Positions 46,725 through 57,297 of a stretch of DNA of 64,000 nucleotides are shown in pieces. The stretch is taken from NCBI RefSeq assembly GCF_963678635.1, contig NC_087068.1, forward strand, positions 6,601,907 through 6,665,906, given 5' to 3'. Under the pieces are notes generated by a model. It made no database searches, was not told where the DNA came from, and saw nothing but the letters and a program-made list of their open reading frames with translations. This stretch comes from Symsagittifera roscoffensis (taxonomy: Eukaryota; Xenacoelomorpha; Acoela; Convolutidae). Position 1 is the stretch's first letter. Each line of letters begins with the position of its first letter. The translations under genes were made by a program, and so were the position numbers.

Positions 46725-48804
46725 ATCCTTGGGTTTTTTTTGGACGGAACAAGTGAAAAGACCCTAACATTTATTACATGGTTGGGTCTAAAATTGATTT
46801 GGTTCGTCTTTTGGCAAATATGCAGTGCAAACTTCAAATTTCACTCTAAGCAGATCAGATGAAACAACATTTTTGCCTTCTTTCCCATTAAGTCCCATCA
46901 AATTAAAGCCCCCATGATAATTGAAACACAAAAAAGGGGTTATTATTTTGATGAGAAGAGAGCTAATTCAACGGGTAAGCGTGTAGGTGAATTTTGTACC
47001 TTCTAACGAATTTCTCTCAGGGGAAATTGGCAACAAGGCAGAAAAGTCACATATGCTCAATCGTTGAATTTGGTGCGCGTTCAGTAAGTAGACAACCGCG
47101 CAAGCAGACAGGACAGTGAGCCGACAAATATGACAACACTCAAATTTGCTCAACTGAAAAAGGATATCAATTGTTTTTTGACTATCTATTCAAAACGCGT
47201 CAAAAAGTTAATTTATTCAAACTAAAACCTTGATGTTTAAGGTAACTCTGTATTATAAGCAGCAAAAAGTTGGAACAGACAGAATTAATTAAAAAGAGCA
47301 TGGTGAAAATTTTGAACACATCTTGAAATCTAACTTGAAGTTTTAGGCGACCTTGACACGAAGTTGTGTTTGAAAAACTAACTTTCGTATTAAAAAAATT
47401 TCTGAATTAGGACAATTACTCGTTTTAAAACAAATCTGTTCCAATTATTTGCGACTCTATAAATCAAAGTTGTTGAGAATTGTGTGGGAAACAAAACGGA
47501 TGGTTTTGTTTTGTCTGCCTACTGACCTGTCTGCTTTGCCTACTGACTGCTACATAACCGGCGGTAACTGCATTACTTCGTAATAGTGGTGGCATTCATC
47601 ATAGCAGGAGGGAAATATTAACAAGATCCGGGTTGCAGAAGAAAAGAGCCCGTTCTGTGAAGAAATGTGCAGATGGGAGAAAACAAGAGAGAAGAGCCGA
47701 CCTTGCATTACATGTATCTTTTCTGGACGTAGACTGGAAGGTTGGATCAAGAAATACTTCCAGAGTGCAGCTGACAGAAGCTTTAGTAAGCAGATACCTA
47801 ATGACAATTTCTTGAAGTTTCTATCATTGAGAATATGATTCTGTTTCGATCATTTGGCTATAGAACCGAATGAGAGAAAATTTTCAGCCAATCATTGCTC
47901 GTTAAACTGTCCAAAACGTACTGATTTTATCGCCGATTTGCATCGAGTTTATGACTAATGAGTTCTGATTGGCTGACGAAGTTTTCATTCGGTCCTTCGC
48001 GTATGAGGGATTGCGCTCTTGAAGGCGTTTAGAAAGATTTCATATGTTTAAACGTTGATTTATTTTTTATAAGGGGATATTCGTTAGTAGGTACCCGAGG
48101 GGGGCTATAGTTAAAGAAAGATCCAAAAGTAGACAAGTCCCTATAGCCAATCAATGTAGAGAAAAAAAACACGTCGTACGTTTATTTTCTTATCTCGATT
48201 GTGATTGGCTTACGACTTGTCAACTGTATTCATATCTAATTGCCAGACATGGGTTATAAATCCCTTATTTTGTTGCATTCGCAGCTAAATTAACGACTGG
48301 AAGGGTCCGTGATTATTTGATGATACATCACTCAACCGAATCTTTTCTGCGGCTCCTCCTCCTGTTGCATGAAAAATATACAACCGTATTTAAAATTTCC
48401 CTTCAGTTTCGGCTATTGGATCATTCACACAAAAGGAGGCATTACAACAGTGCCCAAAATAAAAAAAAGTGTTGAAGGCCGAAATTGATGACCAAGATGT
48501 TATTGAATCCCCTCCCCCAGCTAAGATCCTCCACCCCAGCGGTCAACTTCAAATTAAATTTGCTGTAATATGCTGTTTTCTGATTGGCTGAGAACTCGAA
48601 ATAAGTTGGGGGGGGGGGGGGGGGTGTTAATTTGGTCTCTGAATATACATACAAAGTGTTCAACAGTGCAGAAACTGATGATTTTCGACACTTGCTCGAA
48701 ATTTGTTTAGACTTAGAATATCTTCTGGCTGTGTAAATACTGGTTGTCCAATTTAGACAACAACTTCGGCATTGTTAAACGACCCAGAAAAGCTTTCCAT
48801 TTTT
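46725..48804. other. Non-coding stretch
   Basis: No gene supported. It contains homopolymer G near 48607 and a weak match (near 48690-48770) to the interior of the inverted-repeat element at 48805. Confidence 0.5.
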
Positions 48805-49000
48805 TGGGGGCTTAGGAAATTAGACGGCAAGAAATTAGACGATCAGAAAATGACGGAATTTAGACTAAAACTTGCGCGCAAATTGCTTGAACTTTGTTTA
48901 GAATTGAATTAATTTTTGGCTGAGAAAAGACTGGTTGTCCGTAAATTCCGTTTCTTTACGTTCGTCTAAATTGCTTGTCGTCTAATTTCCTAGGCCCCCA
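48805..49000. mobile_element. Second MITE-like inverted-repeat element
   Basis: Terminal inverted repeats of about 37 bp begin TGGGGGCTTAGGAAATTAGA on the left and TGGGGGCCTAGGAAATTAGA on the right (other strand). It is 196 bp and non-coding. Both flanks are T runs, so the target duplication cannot be read. Confidence 0.75.
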
Positions 49001-49803
49001 TTTTTTGTTGCTCTTTTTACTTTATGGCTTACCCAGCTCAGACGGTCTGCAACTGCATATTTGCTTTTCAACTTTGAAGAAACCCTTTGTGTAAGCCGAT
49101 TTAAGAATAAGCATGTGAATCATTTGCTCTGATCCAAAACTGACTGGAATGAGGGCTGCCTGCAAATAATGGGTTGCTATGTTGTACTATTTATTCCATG
49201 CCTTTGAAGCAAAGACAGACCTATAAAATTGAAGAACCCAGGTTGTTGTTATCCTTCGCTATTCCTTTTAGACTCAATAGCACTCGTAATTGTTGTTCAT
49301 TTTACGACATTTTATTGTGAATGGGAACTTGATTTTACGTTTAATTTATCCACAAGTCAAATTTTCACGTACCCGTGGAAGGAAATACACGGGCAAAATT
49401 AAACGCAAATGTAGAATTTTTACTCTAAAACGTCTGATATCTTTCACGTACGCGTGCAAGGAAATACACGGACAAAATTACCCAAGATATCTTTCACGTA
49501 CGCTTGTAAGGAAATACACGGACAAAATTAAACGCAAATATATAATTTTTACTCAAAAACATCTGATTTAAAGCATCTGATATTTGGGCATAATATCAGC
49601 TGCCATCTATGAAAAAGCAGTATCACTATTTGGTTTCAAGAACTTACCATTTTACCACGGGGGTCTGCAGTAGATTTTCTATGAGAGTGAACACTTCTCG
49701 AAAAGGTGGAGTAGAAATTTTGATCATTCGACTTGAAATATTTTTAGTCATCGAGAAATATTTTTAGTCATCGAGAAAGTTGAATTTTGAGTTAGGACCG
49801 AAG
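49001..49803. repeat. Non-coding stretch with short direct repeats
   Basis: A block near TTTCACGTACGCGTGCAAGG is repeated at about 49364, 49443 and 49493. AATATTTTTAGTCATCGAGA is duplicated in tandem near 49738-49785. No gene. Confidence 0.65.
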
Positions 49804-50280
49804 TGTAACTCATAGAGTAATTTCGGATAGGGTACACCGTCTGCTCGTCACGCTATCTTATTTTCGGCCGGATAGATTCGTGCAACTTCTTAGTCTAATA
49901 CCGATCCTAATCTTACTCTTATACTATCTAGTCTCAGGTTGTTTAACTAGTCTCTGCTAGGCTCAATAGATCTAGGGTATACTGGTTTATTGCGGCTGCT
50001 GAAGTGCTCGGGAGAGTCCAACTAATTTCTAAGTTAAATTCAAATCTCTCTGGTGCTGAAATTACAAGTAACTTCAGCACTTACAAATAAGTGGGTTGTT
50101 AGTTAGATGGATCATGATTGGTTAATATTAAATACTTTACATTGGTAAAACATTTAATTTATCCAATCATAAAATATAGTTTAGATCAGGTTCCACCCAT
50201 CCGGGTTTTACAGAGTTTTTTAGAACAGTTCTTCTGTAATTCAAGGGTGGATGATGGACGTTGGTATTTGGCGAACATCA
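49804..50280 (-). repeat. Candidate 3' LTR of element 2
   Basis: On the minus strand the segment starts TGATGTTCGCC and ends GAGTTACA, giving TG...CA ends, with AATAAA in the middle (49984-49989) as a poly(A) signal. Directly before it on the minus strand is a purine-rich tract (GAAGAAGCGGAAGAAAATTA, 50281-50300). No second copy is present to prove the limits. Confidence 0.35.
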
Positions 50281-51743
50281 TAATTTTCTTCCGCTTCTTC
50301 TTGTGACAACGACTGAGTCTTTGCAACAAAATCAATTCTGATTTCAGAATGGTTGGCTATGTCAGGTTTTTCTGTTCTTCGGGGAGAACTTCTTTTGTGT
50401 CTGATCTAGCTTGGGAATGGCGTGGAGATTGTGCGTGGAGGGGATGCCTGGTTACTCGGATCTGTACGTATACTTGAACATCGAGGTGGTCATTGGTCTA
50501 GTTCAATGAAGTCCTTTTCTGCGAAGTCAAGTCGTACTCTAAATCCTTTGAGTTGTGATTGTGAGCGGCATATCGATTGTAGTTGGTCATTCTCTCTCGA
50601 GTGTAGTGAGGTCGTCTTGTCTTTTGATGTTCGTCCTTGGTGTTGTATTCTGATCTATATATTGCATCATGTGATTTTACATTTTATAAAACTTTTATTA
50701 GTTTAATATTTTTTAATCATGATTTTAGTTAGTTGTTTTCACAAAAGCTTTTTGTTTTAGTTCGGTTATTTTGAAGAGTTACTCACCCTTGAGTAGCTCT
50801 TATTAAAAATAAAGGTGTGGTCACAAAGCGTGGATGTAGCGCGGTGGGTTAGGCCGGCTATAGAGCATGCTCAGGACGTCCTTTCCTGGTGGGTTAGGCC
50901 AGGAGTGGGAGTATGATTTCATGCGGTGTTTGTGAGGGGTCCTGTTATGTGACAACGTTTTATGTTGGGTTTGTTGTGGTTTTACTTATGTCTTGTTGGT
51001 TATGTACTTTTTCCAAAAAGCAAATTGTTTGTGGTATGGGTTTGTCTTTCGACTTTTTTGTGTTTTATTATTTCTTTCTAAGACTTTATAATAGTCTTCA
51101 AAAGAATAAATTATCCAGTTTTAAACTGGGTTAATCCGGTTTGGGTACCGTTGGTTTCCTTTTCTTAGTCATGCTGTTATTCTATGATTTGTGGTATTTA
51201 GTAAGCTGCGTTGGTTAGTTTTGTTTAGTATATGATTCCTTTCCAACCGGGTTAAAGGAAAGTTTGAAACATGTTATTGTATGTTAGAGTTGTTGAGTGT
51301 GAAAACTTGAAACTGAAATTCATTATTTTAAACAATTCTTCGTGGGCGAGCTGTGCGAGTGTGGATAGAATTTCTGTGCAAATGAATAAAAATATCAAAA
51401 GGTTAGTACTGCAATTGCATTTTATTAATTTACTGCATAGAATTTGGAAATTTACTGCTAGTTATGGGGGAATTTTAAGATACAAATTTTCATCATAATT
51501 AGATTTACTGCTGTTGGGGGAAAATTTATAAATTAATTTACTGCATTGGTATTATATTTATTTAATTGTTGGTGCAAAAGTTTAATAGGGTCTTAAACAG
51601 TTTTGAAGAAGTTTGCTATTTTTTATTTTTCTTTTGTGAATTTTTCAGATGGTCTAGGATGAAGGCTAAAAATCTAAAGAAAACATGAATAAAGAATGGT
51701 GAGTTTTTAATATTTTAATTAGTTAGTGATATCATTTAATTCA
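50281..51743. other. 3' untranslated stretch of element 2
   Basis: Between the last ORF and the candidate LTR. GTGGGTTAGGCC occurs twice (near 50842 and 50889). Frames on either strand are short and unsupported. An alternative polypurine tract is AAGAAAAGGAAACC (minus, near 51150-51163). Confidence 0.4.
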
Positions 51744-51752
51744 TACTTACCT
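51744..51752 (-). promoter_or_regulatory. Consensus 5' splice site directly after the last stop
   Basis: On the minus strand the stop codon TAA (51754-51756) is followed by CAGGTAAGT, the full animal splice-donor consensus. Whether it is used is unknown. Confidence 0.4.
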
Positions 51753-51753
51753 G

Positions 51754-53553
51754 TTAGTCGTCGGGGAAAAAACCGTGGGGGAAGATGTCGTGAATTAGTT
51801 CTGAAGTTGTTAGTAGTTTAGCTAGAATGCGGATGATATTTTTAGTCTGAAGTAGTGGCCAAAGCAATTGAAGTGCCTTAATAGTGGTTAGTTCTTCAGT
51901 GCCTACTGCAAACTCATAAGGTGTGTTTTGGATTAAGTTATATAATTTGTGGTTAAATTTCGTGTTGTGGATGAATTCTAAAATTGGGATTTCTATAGGC
52001 TGTACAAACTCGTGCGGGATAAGGAAGGGTCGGGATTCTTCGGCGTTGAAGGTCTTGGTGATGGGGCAGAAAATGTACATTTGGGTTATGGGGTCATAAT
52101 TACGAAGAATACCATGGAGGTTAGTGTCTTTAATACAATATGTGAAATTTAGGAAATACGGTGAAGTGTATTTTGAATTGATGAATTGAAAACGATGGTG
52201 TGGTTGTCTAGAGGGTGTGTGGAGGTCAAAGTGATTTTGGATGAAACGATAGTAACTGTATGTATGTGTTTGTTTAGTGCGCAACATAATATCATGTGAG
52301 CAGTGCAAATCTCTTTCGTGTGGTGCAAGGAAATGAAAGGTTAGTGAAAAGATTTGGAAGCGTTCTTTAAAACTTTCGTATGCTTGTGTGTTTGTTAGTG
52401 CTTCTGAAATAATGTGATCAAACTTTCGGTCGAAGATGTTTAGTGTAAATACATATGGTGTCTTGATGAAAAATTTCTCGGTGATTTGTGGATTAGCGAA
52501 GCGATCGTCGTCTAAGAATTGATCTTGGTTAGCTCTAATGATGTTGTGATCGTAGTATTCTAGTGTATATTCATTAGCTCTAGGTGCAGTGTGTATTTTT
52601 AGTGATTTTTTATATCCAACGTAAGTAAACTGTCTAGCGGTTAGTGGTGTAGTTAGTCGATATAGCATGTCTTTGTTTCGTTCTATATCGATGGAAGTGT
52701 TGGATAAAGGTAAGCAAAGAGGGTTAGTGAAATGATAGTATGAGGTCCAAGAGAGAGTGGGCATTAAAACGTATTCATCTACAAAGTTGCGTGTTTCGTT
52801 AGCGTCGTGAGGGGTGTTTAAGGTGTATTGTGGAAACGAGGGTAAAGTGATAGCTAAAAATTCTTTAGTGTTAGTATGCTGGGGGTGGTTGATGTATTCA
52901 CGGGCTGTTCCTGGTTTTGCTGGGAAAGGATGGTTGGGGAATTTTCTTTTAAAAGTGCGGTAAGCTCTGTTAGTGTTTAGTGAAGATATAGTGGATGTGG
53001 ATGATGGTGTTAATGATTCAGTATAATTTGAAGAGGGTGTAGGGGGATTGGATGAATTTGTAGTGGAGGAGATTTGGTTTATGGTCGGGGTGTTTAGGTG
53101 GTAGGGTTGTTGTTGGAGGGTAATAAAATTATCTAGCTCTGGGGAGATTCTGGGGGTGTCTGGAGAATGAGATGATTGGTCAGAATGGTATGAGGAGTAG
53201 GTTGGGGTAACTTGGGAAGCATAAGAGGGTGTGGGAGTGATTGGGTCAGGGTTATTGGATAATATGGGTTGAAAAGGGGGTTGAGAAAAATTAGAAGAGT
53301 TATGAAAATTATTGGATGGGGATGGTTCTGAGTCGGCAAATTCATCGGGGGTTTCAATATTCGGGTTATTTAGCTGTGAGATGGAGTATAAAACTGAAAT
53401 ATGTGAGTTAGTGTCGGAATTCATGCCTGATGTTACATTGCTAGATGGAAAATCGGGTGGCGGAAAAGCAAAAAGTGGTATTATTGGGATTGGAGAGGCA
53501 AGATTGGTTGGATGGGAATTTGATCGGTGTAGTGATCCAAGTTGGCGGCTCAT
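51754..53553 (-). CDS. 599-aa protein of unknown function downstream of env (element 2)
   Basis: The ATG at 53553 overlaps the env stop (ATGA, bases 53550-53553), which sets the start and suggests coupled translation. Residues 1 to about 190 are Ser, Thr, Pro and Asn-rich and look disordered. The remaining 400 residues are rich in Tyr, Phe, His and Ile and look folded, with blocks such as FHFLAPHERDLHCSHDIMLR and YCIKDTNLHGILRNYDP. I see no signal peptide, membrane segment, zinc motif or catalytic motif. The layout (disordered N-terminus, folded C-terminus) is shared with the ATG-less ORF upstream of env. The function is not recognised; an accessory or structural protein is possible. Confidence 0.8.
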   Translation of the reverse strand: MSRQLGSLHRSNSHPTNLASPIPIIPLFAFPPPDFPSSNVTSGMNSDTNSHISVLYSISQLNNPNIETPDEFADSEPSPSNNFHNSSNFSQPPFQPILSNNPDPITPTPSYASQVTPTYSSYHSDQSSHSPDTPRISPELDNFITLQQQPYHLNTPTINQISSTTNSSNPPTPSSNYTESLTPSSTSTISSLNTNRAYRTFKRKFPNHPFPAKPGTAREYINHPQHTNTKEFLAITLPSFPQYTLNTPHDANETRNFVDEYVLMPTLSWTSYYHFTNPLCLPLSNTSIDIERNKDMLYRLTTPLTARQFTYVGYKKSLKIHTAPRANEYTLEYYDHNIIRANQDQFLDDDRFANPQITEKFFIKTPYVFTLNIFDRKFDHIISEALTNTQAYESFKERFQIFSLTFHFLAPHERDLHCSHDIMLRTKQTHTYSYYRFIQNHFDLHTPSRQPHHRFQFINSKYTSPYFLNFTYCIKDTNLHGILRNYDPITQMYIFCPITKTFNAEESRPFLIPHEFVQPIEIPILEFIHNTKFNHKLYNLIQNTPYEFAVGTEELTTIKALQLLWPLLQTKNIIRILAKLLTTSELIHDIFPHGFFPDD

Positions 53554-56168
53554 CGTGGGCTAAAAAAATGATTATTTTGAGACTGAAAAGCGGTGGTATG
53601 GGGTTGTTCAATAATTTGTTCATAAGTATTATCATCTTGTGGCTGGTGTGTCATTATATGTTGAATGGGACTTTGTGATGTGGTGAGTCGAAAATTTGGG
53701 TTATGTGTGATGGCTAAATTTCGAAAATTTCGTGGGACTAGGGATAGTGGATGGTTATTTGGTAAGGGTGGTAATTGTGGTGCCGTTGGCGTTATGTCTA
53801 CATTGTTATGTTCTTCGTCGTATGTATTTTGTCGTGTTGTTATTTTTGTGTTATATTCTTTTATTTGTGCGTCTAAAAGAATTTTGTTTATAGATGTGGA
53901 AAAAATTCCAAAAAATCCTGCAAAGAGTATGCGTGCTACGCTTGCTTGTCTGTTTACTTGTGTGTGTATAGCACATGTATTGTAGATTCCTTTTAAGAGT
54001 GAGAAAAGAAATCCAATAAAGTTAAACATTGCGTATAAAATAGTCAATTTTTCTAAGATGTAGTAGGGCCATCCTAGAAAATCAAGGATTTCATTTTTGA
54101 GTGTAACAAAGCTAAAAATGTTGATTGGTGATATATCTTGGGGACGGTATTTTTCGCCGTTTAGATATATATAATCTTTAATGTCTTTAAAATATCCGCT
54201 ATAGTCTTGCGTGTAGATATCGGCAAATCCTGCGGTTTCTGCAAGTTTGCGTAAGTTTTGGTCAATTGATTGTCTTTGTATAGTGTCCATTTGTGTTAAT
54301 AATTCTTGGAATTGTTGTGTTCTAATGTGATGTTGAATATCTGATTTTGAATAGATTCCTATTGATTGTAAGTCTATATTTGGGTTTCGAGCGATAGCGC
54401 GAATGCTTTCTGGTGAAAATTTTTTGAGTGATTGCATTAATGTGGGATATGGAGTGAGAAGATAATATTTATTTTCATCAGGGTTTAGTTGTACTACATT
54501 GTGGCTATTTTCTGATCCACATGGGACTGCGGTATCCCAGAAATAGGTTCTTCGTGAAAGTGTATCCACGAAATGTACTTTATTCTTATAAAAGATAGGG
54601 ATTCTTTTATAACATCGTTTATCTTCAAAAACGTATAGTGGTGATACTTTTTTAGTACAAGTATAAAACCATAAGATGTTTCCTTCGTAGTCTAAAAAAT
54701 TTGATCTATTTCCTGATAATAAGTATCCTGCGTAGGGTATTTTTAATACTGCTAGTGCAAGTGATTGTAATATTTGTGTTCGTTCTAATTCGCATAGTTG
54801 GTGTAGTGTTTCTAATTCGGAGAGTGACATTTCTTGAAAAATGCGGCTAATTGTATAGTCTAGTTTCATATCCAAATGAATATCATAGTGGATATTACCG
54901 AAATATGTAGTATTCATTAGTGATAATTCTTGTAAGCGTGTGCTTCTGGTGTCATAAGGTTTTAGATGACCACCAGGTTGTCCGTTGCTTTTTTCAAAAT
55001 TAACTGGTATATAGGATGTTCCTTCGTTTAGAGGATGACCTGTGGCATATGGGTCGATTTTTACTTTTCCAGTGGTCATGTCGAATCCTTTTTCGTATTC
55101 AACTAATATTTCAGAGTATTGTGTTCTGTGAAGTGGATTCCTGTATTTACATGCAAGTTCTGTTTCTTGATATATTTGAAATCGTGTCAATTTATTTTCT
55201 ATATTGTCTATGTTTCTAAAATCGGAACTTAGTTTGCGTGATGGATGGACTTGTTCATAAGGAATTGATTGTATGAAATATTTTTCGTGAAATTTTATCA
55301 TACGAGCGTGTATTTTTGCTACTTGAAATGTTGTACATGTATCTTCGGGGAACCAAACAATTGTTGCTTGTGTTCTTGTTGTAGGGTCGCAATATCCTTG
55401 ATCATTTTTACAAGGTAGTCGGATTCCTTGATAGATCATTGTATTATCAGATAAATCTCGTGTGAGTTGTATTTTTTCGAGTTGTATTTTCCAATCGAAA
55501 AACATTATTTCTTGGTATCCTTTATTTTTTGTGTCTGCTTTGCAGTTTGATGGGTTATTTATACCAATGTGTGGTATCCAATGTTTATCATGTAGGTCAT
55601 AGGTTAATCGTCCGTGTGCGCCGTTATACGGGTATTTTTCGTCTAGTTTTATATGTCCTTGGTGTCTTTCAAGTTGTGATTGGTGTACAGAGTCTGAAAA
55701 AACTTGAAAATTAACTAATTTTCTTTGGGAATTTTTATTTTGTGTGATGTTTAGTCTAAGTAATTCATTTTTACAATCGTCGGGATTGAGATGTAAAAGA
55801 CGTTCTATATTACTTTGATAGAATGATTCATGGTCAAGTCGGTTTTTGTTTCCGTTCGAGACTTGTGAACAATGTACTTTCTTTTCGGAAAATGTCGCTG
55901 TGAATTTATAACCTGTAACTGTTGTTGCTCGGGCTTTTGAATAGAGTGTTGCTATTATATCTGTGGTTTCTATAGCTTGTGGTTCTGTTTCACATTGTGA
56001 TACTTGATTTATTGCATATTTGTGTAATGTTTTTTGTTCATTTTCTTCGCAATCGTAATGTGTTACTAATAAATCTTGTGGTCCTGTACGAGGGGAAGGG
56101 TTTATGTTTTGATTTGAGGTTACTAGAAAAGGGAGTTGGAGAAAAATTAATAATTTTAGAATATACAT
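53550..56168 (-). CDS. env: Envelope-like glycoprotein of element 2, captured from an RNA virus lineage
   Basis: 872 residues from the ATG at 56168. Residues 1-18 are a signal peptide (LKLLIFLQLPFLVTS). The ectodomain has many Cys and N-glycosylation sites. The block around GNRSNFLDYEGNILWFYTC, then RCYKRIPIFYKNKVHFVDTL, ending in a Cys after AVP, is the part I associate with glycoproteins of invertebrate negative-strand RNA viruses (chuvirus-like) and their retroelement-captured relatives. That is recall, not a search. A long hydrophobic segment lies at about 697-730 and a second at about 746-760, followed by a 110-residue Pro/Gln/Asn-rich tail. There is no errantivirus/baculovirus-type furin site with fusion peptide. 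No internal stop is present. It overlaps the preceding ORF by 13 nt and the next by ATGA. Confidence 0.8.
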   Translation of the reverse strand: MYILKLLIFLQLPFLVTSNQNINPSPRTGPQDLLVTHYDCEENEQKTLHKYAINQVSQCETEPQAIETTDIIATLYSKARATTVTGYKFTATFSEKKVHCSQVSNGNKNRLDHESFYQSNIERLLHLNPDDCKNELLRLNITQNKNSQRKLVNFQVFSDSVHQSQLERHQGHIKLDEKYPYNGAHGRLTYDLHDKHWIPHIGINNPSNCKADTKNKGYQEIMFFDWKIQLEKIQLTRDLSDNTMIYQGIRLPCKNDQGYCDPTTRTQATIVWFPEDTCTTFQVAKIHARMIKFHEKYFIQSIPYEQVHPSRKLSSDFRNIDNIENKLTRFQIYQETELACKYRNPLHRTQYSEILVEYEKGFDMTTGKVKIDPYATGHPLNEGTSYIPVNFEKSNGQPGGHLKPYDTRSTRLQELSLMNTTYFGNIHYDIHLDMKLDYTISRIFQEMSLSELETLHQLCELERTQILQSLALAVLKIPYAGYLLSGNRSNFLDYEGNILWFYTCTKKVSPLYVFEDKRCYKRIPIFYKNKVHFVDTLSRRTYFWDTAVPCGSENSHNVVQLNPDENKYYLLTPYPTLMQSLKKFSPESIRAIARNPNIDLQSIGIYSKSDIQHHIRTQQFQELLTQMDTIQRQSIDQNLRKLAETAGFADIYTQDYSGYFKDIKDYIYLNGEKYRPQDISPINIFSFVTLKNEILDFLGWPYYILEKLTILYAMFNFIGFLFSLLKGIYNTCAIHTQVNRQASVARILFAGFFGIFSTSINKILLDAQIKEYNTKITTRQNTYDEEHNNVDITPTAPQLPPLPNNHPLSLVPRNFRNLAITHNPNFRLTTSQSPIQHIMTHQPQDDNTYEQIIEQPHTTAFQSQNNHFFSPR

Positions 56169-57292
56169 GTGTATGATAATCCTGAGTATGGGTTATAAAA
56201 TGTAATGTAACCAATTGTGTTTTTGGTGTATCTGTCGTATTTATATATTACTTCAGTAGTTATAAACGGTGGTGGTAGTGATTGAGCTGTTATGTTAGGT
56301 GGATTTAATGGGTAGGGATGTTGTGTAATATTGTTTAATTTAACTGTGATTTCAAACTTTAATTGTAAACTGTTTTGTTGGAGTATTTGAATATTGTGAT
56401 CACGGATATCGTTGTGAATATCTTGGCGATATTGTAATCTATTAAGTGCCCAGTTATGAAGGCGGTTACTTTCTTGATGTTGTCCAAATAATGGTGGAGG
56501 TGCTGTGAATGTATTCCAATCTAATCTTAAAGGAATATTTATTGATGATTGTTCTCGATATCTGGCGTCGAGATTATTTGGAAAATTTAAGTTAAAGAGT
56601 GGTGGTGAAAACTGGCTTATTGATGGTGTTGATGGTAGTGATAATGTTTCTGGAAGTGATGAGGATGTTGTTGTATCCGTAGAAATATCTATGGGGTCAT
56701 TGACTAATTTTGGTTCACCTTGTGTAAATGAATGTGTAGTCCAATATGGCAGTCGTGATGTTAGGTTTGGGGGGTTAAAAGGATTTTCACGTATTTGTTC
56801 AGATGTTGGTGTTGAACCTAAGTAATCTGATGGTAAGCTTGAGGTGCTACGTTGTGAAAAAAGTGTAGGAGTTTCTGGTGTGATACCAGTGGTGTTTTCT
56901 GGAGTGGTTTGTGATGGGGATTGAGGTATATCAAAATGAACTCGGGGCGTTTGAAAATTTCTATTTCGTCGAGGATGTATAATTTGTCTATTTATTTCTG
57001 TTGTGTTTTGGTTTTGACTAGGATTTCTTATTCTATTTAGTTCTTGTGGTAGTGTTGGGTATAGGTTATATGTTGGTTCGCTTAGAGGTGCTTGTTGTTG
57101 AACTGGTTCTAGTGGTTCTGATAAACGAGCGTGCCGTTCTTCAAAAGTGTATGGATTGTCTTGAAAAGAAATTCGTGTAGATGTTTGAGGATTTTGAGTA
57201 GTTGAAGGTGGTGTTGGATTATCTTGGGATGATGTCGGTGAAGACTGATTTTGTGACTGTTGGGTAGCAATTTTTGATGGATTTTTGAATTG
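56156..57292 (-). CDS. 378-codon ORF without any ATG, between membrane ORFs and env
   Basis: The frame opens directly after a TAA at 57293-57295 and runs to a TAA at 56156-56158, with no Met codon in it. The first 250 residues are Ser, Thr, Pro and Gln-rich (PTPPSTTQNPQTSTRISFQD is typical). The last 125 look folded (LHNWALNRLQYRQDIHNDIR, then LQLKFEITVKLNNITQ, then TIGYITFYNPYS). A chance frame this long in AT-rich DNA is unlikely, and its end overlaps the env start by 13 nt, like its neighbours. Start could be non-AUG after termination of the preceding ORF, or an exon joined by splicing. A -1 shift from the 62-aa ORF would run into the TAA at 57293-57295. Function not recognised. Confidence 0.6.
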   Translation of the reverse strand, partial: QFKNPSKIATQQSQNQSSPTSSQDNPTPPSTTQNPQTSTRISFQDNPYTFEERHARLSEPLEPVQQQAPLSEPTYNLYPTLPQELNRIRNPSQNQNTTEINRQIIHPRRNRNFQTPRVHFDIPQSPSQTTPENTTGITPETPTLFSQRSTSSLPSDYLGSTPTSEQIRENPFNPPNLTSRLPYWTTHSFTQGEPKLVNDPIDISTDTTTSSSLPETLSLPSTPSISQFSPPLFNLNFPNNLDARYREQSSINIPLRLDWNTFTAPPPLFGQHQESNRLHNWALNRLQYRQDIHNDIRDHNIQILQQNSLQLKFEITVKLNNITQHPYPLNPPNITAQSLPPPFITTEVIYKYDRYTKNTIGYITFYNPYSGLSYTCIF

Positions 57293-57297
57293 TTACT

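Noticed and set aside
50422..50706. Plus-strand frame of 94 codons left of the 599-aa ORF
   Set aside because: Isolated, opposite to the element's direction, no motif; taken as chance.
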